This document shows positions 1-5,292 of a stretch of DNA of 5,336 bases, piece by piece. The DNA lies in NCBI GenBank assembly GCA_030705725.1, contig JAUZPW010000127.1, positions 1 through 5,336 on the forward strand. Reading direction: 5' to 3'. Below the pieces are notes generated by a model. It had not been told where the DNA came from. It ran no database searches and saw only the letters and a program-made list of their open reading frames with translations. Source of the stretch: Bacillota bacterium (GTDB taxonomy: Bacteria; Bacillota; Clostridia; Oscillospirales; Butyricicoccaceae). Each line of letters begins with the position of its first letter. Position 1 is the first letter of the stretch. The translations under genes were made by a program, and so were the position numbers.

Positions 1-1
1 A

Positions 2-184
2 AAAAACGTGCTTAAGGTGCAGTCTTCGCAGCTTCGCATCGCGCGCAGGCAGACCGCCGAGGAAAAAGCCATGAAGGCTCCGGTCACGATGATGCTTCCG
101 CTTATACTGTTCGTTTTTCCGGTGATCTTTATTATACTGCTCGGGCCGACGGTAATGAAAATCATCGGCGCGTTCGGGGGTTAA
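2..184 (+). CDS. tadC: TadC-type secretion platform protein, C-terminal end (type II secretion F family)
   Basis: Only the last 60 codons are in the window; the gene begins upstream. The reading frame starts at base 2 and ends with TAA at 182-184. The visible protein has a basic stretch with the LRIARRQTAEEKAMKAPV signature (about residues 12-29 of the fragment). A hydrophobic membrane segment follows (MMLPLILFVFPVIFIILLGP), then a short polar tail. This end is characteristic of TadC, one of the two T2SF-domain proteins that form the inner-membrane platform of Tad/Flp pilus machines, where it works with TadB and the TadA ATPase to assemble pili. The paralogue TadB usually ends differently, so TadC is preferred, but without the rest of the gene this is by motif resemblance only. 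The stop lies 4 bases before the next start, which suggests co-transcription and translational coupling. Confidence 0.82.
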   Translation, partial: KNVLKVQSSQLRIARRQTAEEKAMKAPVTMMLPLILFVFPVIFIILLGPTVMKIIGAFGG

Positions 185-188
185 AGTT

Positions 189-542
189 ATGGAGGTTATT
201 ACGGCGTCGGCGCGCGGAACGGTATTCGCCTTAAGGGTTAAACTCGCGGACGGGTATTTTGCACGGTTAAGGGGGCTTATGTTCAGTAAGTCGCTCGGAG
301 ACGGAGAAGGCCTGCTGCTTAAGCCGTGCCGGCAGATACATACCTTTTTTATGCGCTTTGAGATTGACGCCGTGTTTATTTCGGAATCGGGAGAAATACT
401 CGAAATAATAAAGTCAATCAGGGGAGGAAGGGTTACCCCGTATGTTAAAGCCAGCCGCATGGTGCTCGAGCTAAAGGGCGGAGCCGCCGAAAAAACCGGG
501 CTGAAACCTTCCGATAAAATCGTTTTTTCAAAAAAGGTTTAG
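189..542 (+). CDS. DUF192 family protein, cytosolic form
   Basis: This is a 117-residue protein covering essentially one DUF192 domain. Visible family motifs are RGLMF (28-32), the GEGLLLKPC segment (39-47), IHTFFMRFEIDAVF (50-63), the V-x-P segment (82-84) and VLEL plus GG (92-98). The family has no established biochemical function, so none is assigned. Many DUF192 proteins are exported and carry a signal peptide or lipobox; this one starts almost directly at the domain with no hydrophobic leader, so it is probably cytosolic. The ATG lies 4 bases after the tadC stop, and the run GGGGG at 176-180 inside the tadC end is the only ribosome-binding candidate, so translation may be coupled to tadC. 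From memory, DUF192 genes recur beside Tad/T2SF genes in Firmicutes, which suggests an accessory role with the secretion apparatus. That role is inference. Confidence 0.88.
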   Translation: MEVITASARGTVFALRVKLADGYFARLRGLMFSKSLGDGEGLLLKPCRQIHTFFMRFEIDAVFISESGEILEIIKSIRGGRVTPYVKASRMVLELKGGAAEKTGLKPSDKIVFSKKV

Positions 543-552
543 GGGAGAAATT

Positions 553-1308
553 ATGGAACAGTCAAAAACATATCAGAAGCTAAGGGAAATAAGAAAGGGA
601 AAGTCGGATTCAGAAAACGAAGCCGGTTTTAAAAAGGCGGTTTTCGGGGGCTATGAGCCCGCGGCTGTGGAAGAATATATAAAGGGCCTCAAAAACAGTC
701 TGCAGCTCGCGGAAAAAACTTTCGCGGAGAAGCTTGAGGAAGTGTCTTCGGAAACGGACATGCTCAAAAAGGAGCGCGAAAGCCTTAATGAGAAAATAAA
801 CAGTCTTGAAGAGGACGCCGAAAAACTGAAAAAAAGAGAGCTTGAAATTACAGAACTCGAAAAAGCCGCAGGGGAGGAGCGTTTGGAGCTCGACAAAATG
901 AGGGAAAGCCTCGAGGCTCTGCTCGAGGAATGCGAAAGAAAACAAAAAGAATCGGAGGACTTTGAGCTTATCGCGGAGGAAAACAAAAAGCTTCGCCGCG
1001 AGGTGAGCGGGCTTACGGAGCAAAAGGACAAGGCTGAGCTTACAAACGGCATGCTCCAAGAGCAAATAAGCGGACTTGTTAAAACCGCGGACAAGCAGGC
1101 AAAGGAAATAGAAGAGCTAAAAAAAGAGGCAAACGATCTTCGCCTCACCAACAAAAACGCCGAGATGAGTACGAATCTGAAGATATTCGGCTTTCAGCAA
1201 AGGCAGGAAATGAAGCTTAAAAATATAACGGGCGGAATAAACGGGATATTAAAGCTCTTGGACGATATGAGCGAAAACCTCGACGATTTCATAAAGAAAG
1301 AGAATTAA
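553..1308 (+). CDS. DivIVA-like coiled-coil protein
   Basis: A 251-residue, highly charged protein (many Glu and Lys) with no signal peptide or membrane segment. Residues 26-45 read F-KKAVFGGYEPAAVEEYI-K. This resembles the N-terminal DivIVA/GpsB signature (FRGYD..EV..FL) in which a Phe next to Gly-Tyr contacts the membrane; here the equivalent is F31-G32-G33-Y34. From about residue 46 to 205 the protein is a long predicted coiled coil rich in E, K, L and A. It is followed by a distinct C-terminal piece (about 206-251) with IFGFQQRQEMKLKNITGGI and an amphipathic LLDDMSENLDDFI segment. The start is supported by AGGGGAG at 541-547, five bases upstream. The gene is 10 bases after the DUF192 stop, so same operon. 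Likely a scaffold or polar-localisation protein, possibly positioning the pilus machine or acting in division; the role is inference. The DivIVA match is short and could be weak outside the N-terminus. Confidence 0.72.
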   Translation: MEQSKTYQKLREIRKGKSDSENEAGFKKAVFGGYEPAAVEEYIKGLKNSLQLAEKTFAEKLEEVSSETDMLKKERESLNEKINSLEEDAEKLKKRELEITELEKAAGEERLELDKMRESLEALLEECERKQKESEDFELIAEENKKLRREVSGLTEQKDKAELTNGMLQEQISGLVKTADKQAKEIEELKKEANDLRLTNKNAEMSTNLKIFGFQQRQEMKLKNITGGINGILKLLDDMSENLDDFIKKEN

Positions 1309-1379
1309 GCCTTTTGCGAGATGGAATAAATATACATATATTGCATAAATCTGTAAGTTTATATTTTGTTATGTAGTTA

Positions 1380-1408
1380 TTCCCAATTTGCCCGAAACGT
1401 GCTAGAAT
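1380..1408 (+). promoter_or_regulatory. Possible sigma-A promoter with extended -10 for the HD-GYP gene
   Basis: TTCCCA (1380-1385, four of six matches to TTGACA) is separated by 17 bases from TAGAAT (1403-1408, five of six to TATAAT). The -10 is preceded by TGC, an extended -10 element. Predicted transcription would start near 1415, leaving a leader of about 16 bases that is mostly the Shine-Dalgarno AAAGGGGG (1415-1422). A 6-base inverted repeat CCAATT (1383-1388)/AATTGG (1406-1411) overlaps both elements and could be an operator or chance. The rest of the gap 1309-1379 is AT-rich, with no terminator hairpin seen after the upstream gene. Confidence 0.4.
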
Positions 1409-1430
1409 TGGTGCAAAGGGGGCTGACGGC

Positions 1431-2567
1431 ATGCTCTTTGTTCCCACCGAGTTTTTGAAGGCCGGAATGGTACTCGCGGTTAATATTGAAAACGGAGTGT
1501 ATAATATTCCGTTATTGAGCCAGGGTCAGGTACTTACCAACAAATTTATCAAAAGGATCAAAGAACTTAATATTTCAGGCGTCTATATAGAAAACAAGCT
1601 TTTTGACGACGTCGTTATAAAAGATATTGTCGACGTAAAGCTGAAAAACAGAATTCTTACGAACCTTAAGGATATATACGAGGACTTTTCGAAAACTACT
1701 TTTATAACCAACATAAACCTTAATACGATTTCAGACCTTGCGAAAAAGCTCGTGGACAACATTTTATCCGAGGAGGACGTTTTAATAAACCTGTCCGAGC
1801 TTAAGGGCTATGACGATTACACGTACCGCCATTCTTTAAGCGTCGCCGTTTTAAGCATCACGATCGGATTAAAGCTCGGCTGCAATCAGAGGGTACTGAG
1901 CGACATTGCGACCAGCGCTCTGCTGCACGACGTAGGAAAAATGAAGATCGACATCTCCATATTGAATAAGCCCTCAAAGCTGACCGCGGAAGAGTTTGAG
2001 ATAATAAAGCAGCACCCGTCGGCAGCTTACGAGCTGTTAAATAAAAACCGGATTATCCCGACGGGCGTGCTGAACGGAATCGTCAGCCATCACGAAAAAT
2101 TCGACGGAACCGGGTATCCCAAGGGGCTCAAGGACAAAGAGATACCTTTATACGCCAAAATACTTGCGGTTGCGGACGTTTACGACGCGCTTACCTCCAA
2201 CCGTCCGTACCGGAAAGCGTGCTTTCCGAACGAAGCGGTCGAATATATGATGGCGAACTCCGGAATACAGTTTAACCATCAGATTCTCGAGGCGTTTCTG
2301 AAAAGCGTCGCGGCATATCCCGTCGGCTCCCCCATAGCGCTGAGCAACGGAATGACGGCGATTATCGTTAAAAACCATCCCGAAAACACGCTTAGGCCCA
2401 TTATCCGGATTATCGAAGAAAACGGAGAAGGTTTTTTGGATGTCGACCTTTTGTATGATAAAAGGTTTATTAACGTGACTATCGTAGGAAGAGACAACGA
2501 GGCCTCGTTCTTTGACCTTTTGGACAGAAAGCTGAAAACGGAAAAAAAGAACGAAAGCCCCGCTTAA
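1431..2567 (+). CDS. HD-GYP domain protein, probable cyclic-di-GMP phosphodiesterase
   Basis: A complete 378-residue protein. Residues about 5-60 form the small N-terminal region common in clostridial HD-GYP proteins (LKAGMVLAVNI, LLSQGQVLT, ISGVYIE). A linker follows, then the HD-GYP domain (about 110-290) and a C-terminal extension (about 296-360, YPVGSPIALSNGMTAIIVKN). Metal and catalytic motifs are intact: H134 in YRHS, H166-D167 and K170 in HDVGK, H195 in QHP, H220-H221 with E222, the diagnostic FDGTGYP (224-230), D249 in ADVYDALTS, and RPYRKA (258-263). Such proteins hydrolyse c-di-GMP to pGpG or GMP in the cytoplasm. There is no receiver domain and no membrane segment, so the input signal must come through the N-terminal region or partners. 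The ATG has AAAGGGGG eight bases upstream. Activity is inferred from motif conservation; some family members act on other cyclic dinucleotides. It sits directly before a chemotaxis operon. Confidence 0.93.
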   Translation: MLFVPTEFLKAGMVLAVNIENGVYNIPLLSQGQVLTNKFIKRIKELNISGVYIENKLFDDVVIKDIVDVKLKNRILTNLKDIYEDFSKTTFITNINLNTISDLAKKLVDNILSEEDVLINLSELKGYDDYTYRHSLSVAVLSITIGLKLGCNQRVLSDIATSALLHDVGKMKIDISILNKPSKLTAEEFEIIKQHPSAAYELLNKNRIIPTGVLNGIVSHHEKFDGTGYPKGLKDKEIPLYAKILAVADVYDALTSNRPYRKACFPNEAVEYMMANSGIQFNHQILEAFLKSVAAYPVGSPIALSNGMTAIIVKNHPENTLRPIIRIIEENGEGFLDVDLLYDKRFINVTIVGRDNEASFFDLLDRKLKTEKKNESPA

Positions 2568-2774
2568 AATTATTAAACGTGAAAAATCAGCAAAACCAAA
2601 AACAGGAAGGATTTTTTTTCGAATACCAGCAACAATATAAACAGGGAACGGAAACGTTCCCGGCTGGAGCGGATTTAATATTGAAATGGATGATGGATTT
2701 TTATGAATCGATCTGTTTATGACCCCATTTTAATACGCGCTGTTTAGCATGAAAAAATTAATATCTTGCTTTGT
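2568..2774 (+). promoter_or_regulatory. Structured non-coding stretch, possible attenuator leader or long 3' UTR
   Basis: This 207-base stretch between the HD-GYP stop and the terminator has no credible gene; the short ATG frames at 2686 and 2693 end after 6 and 9 codons. Directly visible are a nested hairpin (2626-2667, listed separately), a T8 run at 2612-2619 without a stem before it, and 7-base motifs. TAAACAG occurs at 2638-2644 and again at 2774-2780, inside the terminator's 5' arm. Its complement CTGTTTA occurs at 2713-2719 and 2740-2746. The copy at 2740-2746 can pair with 2774-2780, and AGCA (2746-2749) can add pairs with TGCT (2767-2770). That helix would compete with the terminator stem. 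This is the logic of an attenuator or riboswitch expression platform, but I recognise no known aptamer. Alternatively it is simply an untranslated tail. Confidence 0.35.
2626..2667 (+). ncRNA. Nested RNA hairpin with GAAA tetraloop
   Basis: GGGAACG (2644-2650) and CGTTCCC (2655-2661) form a perfect 7-bp stem capped by GAAA, a GNRA tetraloop. An outer stem CCAGC (2626-2630)/GCTGG (2663-2667) encloses it, with a 13-base 5' internal loop (2631-2643, A-rich) facing one base (G2662). A GNRA-capped stem plus an asymmetric A-rich loop is typical of structured RNAs, since these elements make tertiary contacts. The hairpin is not followed by a T run, so it is not an intrinsic terminator. It matches no riboswitch class I can name. 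It could also be a DNA operator, because the palindrome exists at DNA level. Confidence 0.4.
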
Positions 2775-2810
2775 AAACAGGGGTTCTTAACCGAACCCCT
2801 GTTTTATATT
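2775..2810 (+). terminator. Intrinsic (Rho-independent) terminator
   Basis: The arms AAACAGGGGTTC (2775-2786) and GAACCCCTGTTT (2793-2804) form a perfect 12-bp stem with loop TTAACC. TTTTATATT follows, with the T run overlapping the 3' arm. It ends transcription coming from the HD-GYP gene, 207 bases past its stop. If it is conditional, read-through would continue into cheW. Its 5' arm overlaps a TAAACAG motif that can pair with upstream CTGTTTA. Confidence 0.85.
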
Positions 2811-2865
2811 ATGGATTTCGACAGCGTTCTACAGGATTCTTTATTAATCTCTGCTCATTTTTACT

Positions 2866-2891
2866 TAATTCGACAAAATATTGAGCGATAT
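2866..2891 (+). promoter_or_regulatory. Possible sigma-28 (SigD/FliA-type) promoter of the chemotaxis operon
   Basis: TAAT (2866-2869) is 15 bases before GCGATAT (2885-2891). The SigD consensus is TAAA, 15 or 16 bases, then CCGATAT, so the match is three of four and six of seven with correct spacing. Transcription would start near 2898, giving a leader of about 92 bases before the cheW ATG. SigD-type factors drive motility and chemotaxis genes in Firmicutes, which fits the genes downstream. Competing sigma-A-like boxes nearby (TCGACA 2870-2875 and TATATT 2889-2894) are only 13 bases apart, too close. The rest of 2811-2971 shows no gene and no other clear element. Confidence 0.45.
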
Positions 2892-2977
2892 ATTAGTTTG
2901 AAGGGAAATTTAACAATAATTCTTGAGGGCAAGCAATTTTTTGCGTTTTCTGGTTTTAACTTAGAAGAATCGTGGAG

Positions 2978-2982
2978 AGGAG
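2978..2982 (+). promoter_or_regulatory. Ribosome binding site that fixes the cheW start
   Basis: AGGAG lies seven bases before the ATG at 2990, within a longer purine run GGAGAGGAG (2974-2982). An in-frame GTG at 2972 would give a longer protein, but it lies immediately before this run and has no comparable site of its own. The ATG is therefore the start. Confidence 0.85.
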
Positions 2983-2989
2983 ATTAAAA

Positions 2990-3487
2990 ATGACGAAACC
3001 TTTTGAGCAGGAACTCACCGATCAGGAGGAAGATACTCAAAAGAACAAATTTCTTACGTTTACTCTTGGCGAAGAGGGGTACGGCATCGAAATACAGTAT
3101 GTGACAGAAATTATCGGACTGCAGCCGGTAACGAAGATCCCGGAGCTTCCGGAATACATACGCGGCGTCATAAACCTCAGGGGCAAAATCATTCCCGTTA
3201 TGGACGCAAGAATACGTTTTAAGAAAACCCCCAGAGATTACGATAACAGAACCTGCGTTATCGTTATCGACATTGAGGAGCTTTCGATCGGTTTGATTGT
3301 CGACCGGGTTTCCGAGGTGCTGATTATACCCGAGGAGGAAATCGTTGCGCCGCCGGATGTGGGTACCGCCTCTTTCAACAGATATATAAGCGGCATCGGC
3401 AAGGTTGAAAACGAGGTTAAGCTTATTCTCGACTGCAACAGGCTTCTAAGAGAGGAAGAAATTTCAGAGTTAACAAATATTAACTAA
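2990..3487 (+). CDS. cheW: Chemotaxis coupling protein CheW
   Basis: A 165-residue cytosolic protein, the usual CheW length, consisting of a short acidic N-terminal extension (1-18) and one CheW domain (about 19-158). Family features in order are KFLTFTLGEEGYGIEIQYV (20-38), the EII segment (40-42), ITKIP-like VTKIPELPEYIRGVINLRG (47-65) and IIPVMDARIRF (67-77). Also present are GLIVDRVSEVLIIPEEEI (101-118) and a C-terminal LILDCNRLL (145-153). R64 in NLRG corresponds to the conserved arginine used at the receptor and kinase interface. CheW bridges chemoreceptors and the CheA kinase in the polar array. It is the first gene of the operon, with the receptor 22 bases downstream. Clostridia often carry several CheW paralogues, so it need not be the only one. 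Confidence 0.95.
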   Translation: MTKPFEQELTDQEEDTQKNKFLTFTLGEEGYGIEIQYVTEIIGLQPVTKIPELPEYIRGVINLRGKIIPVMDARIRFKKTPRDYDNRTCVIVIDIEELSIGLIVDRVSEVLIIPEEEIVAPPDVGTASFNRYISGIGKVENEVKLILDCNRLLREEEISELTNIN

Positions 3488-3509
3488 ATTTTATAGGGAG
3501 AGGGCCATA

Positions 3510-5204
3510 ATGTCTAAAAAATTGCGGACCAAAATTCTCGCGGGTTATATCGTAATAGTATTGATCTTTGCAGCAATTGCCGGCGTTACATTCACAAGCC
3601 TTCAGAAAATCAACAGGGAAGTTGATGACTTAACCAGCGTACAGTTTAAGCTATATGACGTAAATATGAATCTTACTTACAACCTGTCGGAACGCTCCAG
3701 CATAATGAGGGCGTACATGCTTTACGGAAAAGAAGATTACGTGACGCAGTTCAAAAGCATGACCGACGAGTATAACGAGCTGTGCAAAACCCTTATAAGC
3801 CTCGCCGACACGGATGAAAACCGGGATGTCGTCACGAGAAGCGCCGAGTGGGCCGACGAGATTAACAATAAGCTCGTTCCCGCCGTCAGAAAAGGAGACG
3901 CTAAAGAAACCGTCTACATCGGCTCGAATATATCTTCGGAAACGCAGGCGTTGGTAAAGATAAATCAGGATCATGCGAGCAACAGAGCGCAAAACATTGA
4001 TAAAATCAGCAAGGAAATCGCGGCAAACCAGACCAGAATAACCGTCGTACTCTTTGCTTCGACCGGCGTCGCAATGGCGCTTGCGCTGATTTTAGGATTC
4101 TTACTCGCGAACTCGATTACAAAGCCGGTTAAGAAGCTGGTCATTGAATCCGAAAAAATAGCGGCCGGCGACCTGAACGTTGAGATTGACGTTAAGAGCA
4201 AGGATGAAATCGGACAGCTTGCGCGGGCTTTTGCCAGAATGGCTGAAAACTTAAACGAGGTTTTGGGCAATATCAACGCCGCGTCCGAACAGGTTGCAGA
4301 GGGAGCAAAGCAGGTATCGAACTCTAGCGTAGACCTTGCGCAGGGTGCAACGGAGCAGGCGAGCGCAATCGAGGAGCTGACTGCTTCGATTGAAGAAATT
4401 TCAACTCAGACCACTCAGAATGCGAATCACGCGAATCAGGCGAATTCCCTGTCCGAGGATGCGAAATCGAACGCCGCCAAGGGCACGAACCAGATGCAGG
4501 GCATGCTCAAGGCGATGGAGGAAATCAACGAGGCTTCGAGCAATATTTCAAAGATTATAAAAGTAATCGACGATATAGCGTTCCAGACGAATATCCTGGC
4601 GCTTAACGCCGCCGTCGAGGCCGCAAGGGCAGGACAGTACGGCAAAGGCTTTGCCGTCGTGGCGGAAGAAGTCAGAAACTTGGCCGCAAGATCGGCAAAC
4701 GCGGCAAAAGAGACCACCTCGATGATCGAAGGGTCAATAAAGAAAGCCGAGGGCGGAACAAAGATAGCAAAGGATACGGCGGAAGCGCTTAAGGAAATTG
4801 TTGAAACCGTAGCGAAGGTCGCGATCCTCGTAAACGATATAGCCGTCGCGTCGAACGAGCAGGCAAGCGGAATATCCCAGATTAACCAGGGCTTTATGCA
4901 GGTGTCGCAGGTCGTTCAGACCAACTCCGCGACATCCGAAGAAAGCGCCGCCGCCAGCGAGGAGCTTATGGGCCAGGCCGACAGGCTTAAGGAACAGATC
5001 GCCAAGTTCAGACTTAAAAAGACAAATCGCGCGGCTCCGAGATATGACGAGAAGCTCAGCCCGGATGTGCTTCGGGATATCGGAAACGTGGTAGACAAGA
5101 AAAAAGACGCCCAGGGCGGCGGAAACGCTGAACGCCACGAAGAAGCTCTTTCCGGCGGGAACAAGAAGGTTGCTTTAAGCGACAGGGAGTTCGGAAAATA
5201 TTAA
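3510..5204 (+). CDS. Methyl-accepting chemotaxis protein with four-helix-bundle sensor
   Basis: A complete 564-residue transmembrane chemoreceptor. Order: TM1 (about 12-31), an all-helical extracellular sensor of the 4HB_MCP type (about 32-176, containing LSERSSIMRAYMLYGKEDY), TM2 (about 177-200), HAMP (about 200-253, P206 and DEIGQL 232-237), and a signalling hairpin (about 254-500). The kinase-control tip IAFQTNILALNAAVEAARAG (356-375) is intact, followed by YGKGFAVVAEEVRNLAARS (377-395). Two segments match the methylation consensus: around E288-E289 (ASAIEELTAS) and around E477-E478 (SATSEESAAA). A polar, probably disordered tail (about 503-558) ends in DREFGKY. The ligand cannot be told. 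The ATG has AGGGAGAGGG (3495-3504) upstream. It senses a signal outside the cell and controls CheA through CheW, whose gene precedes it; a likely cheR follows. Confidence 0.95.
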   Translation: MSKKLRTKILAGYIVIVLIFAAIAGVTFTSLQKINREVDDLTSVQFKLYDVNMNLTYNLSERSSIMRAYMLYGKEDYVTQFKSMTDEYNELCKTLISLADTDENRDVVTRSAEWADEINNKLVPAVRKGDAKETVYIGSNISSETQALVKINQDHASNRAQNIDKISKEIAANQTRITVVLFASTGVAMALALILGFLLANSITKPVKKLVIESEKIAAGDLNVEIDVKSKDEIGQLARAFARMAENLNEVLGNINAASEQVAEGAKQVSNSSVDLAQGATEQASAIEELTASIEEISTQTTQNANHANQANSLSEDAKSNAAKGTNQMQGMLKAMEEINEASSNISKIIKVIDDIAFQTNILALNAAVEAARAGQYGKGFAVVAEEVRNLAARSANAAKETTSMIEGSIKKAEGGTKIAKDTAEALKEIVETVAKVAILVNDIAVASNEQASGISQINQGFMQVSQVVQTNSATSEESAAASEELMGQADRLKEQIAKFRLKKTNRAAPRYDEKLSPDVLRDIGNVVDKKKDAQGGGNAERHEEALSGGNKKVALSDREFGKY

Positions 5205-5231
5205 TTCTTTGCCGTAGCTAAGGCGAATAGA

Positions 5232-5275
5232 GCGCTGTGCCTCAGTAAGAATCAAAATCTTATTGAGGCGCGCGC
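5232..5275 (+). other. Intergenic hairpin between receptor gene and cheR
   Basis: GCCTCAGTAAGA (5239-5250) pairs with TCTTATTGAGGC (5258-5269) over 12 bp including one G-U, with a 7-base loop. GCGC at 5232-5235 can extend it with GCGC at 5272-5275 across a small internal loop. No T run follows on either strand, so it is not a standard intrinsic terminator. It may protect the receptor mRNA 3' end, lower read-through into cheR, or be an RNase site. A weaker stem TTTGCC/GGCGAA lies just upstream. The whole gap 5205-5292 has no gene. Confidence 0.5.
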
Positions 5276-5292
5276 ACTTAGAAAGGGAAAGT

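Noticed and set aside
610..1154. Two long minus-strand open frames opposite the coiled-coil gene
   Set aside because: They are Ser/Phe/Leu-rich shadows produced by the Glu/Lys-rich codons of the real gene, without family motifs or ribosome binding sites.
2604..2619. T8 run as terminator of the HD-GYP gene
   Set aside because: No stable stem precedes it; the bases before it are A-rich and do not self-pair.
2644..2661. LexA (DinR) operator
   Set aside because: The half sites GAAC and GTTC are six bases apart; the Firmicute LexA box needs four.
2681..2707. Sigma-A promoter TTGAAA ... TATGAA for a small RNA ending at the terminator
   Set aside because: The -10 matches only four of six and the spacer is 15 bases, too weak to list.
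2568..2774. Known c-di-GMP riboswitch (class I or II), suggested by the gene context
   Set aside because: The conserved cores I remember (ACGCAAAGCC-like segment and GAAA receptor for class I; kink-turn and pseudoknot segments for class II) are not visible. An Rfam search would settle it.
2766..2987. Open frame of 73 codons (58 from the ATG at 2811) before cheW
   Set aside because: It begins inside the terminator, has no ribosome binding site, resembles no known family, contains the candidate promoter, and runs up to the cheW start region.
2972..2989. GTG start for a longer CheW
   Set aside because: The GTG lies immediately before the Shine-Dalgarno run; the ATG at 2990 is correctly spaced from it.
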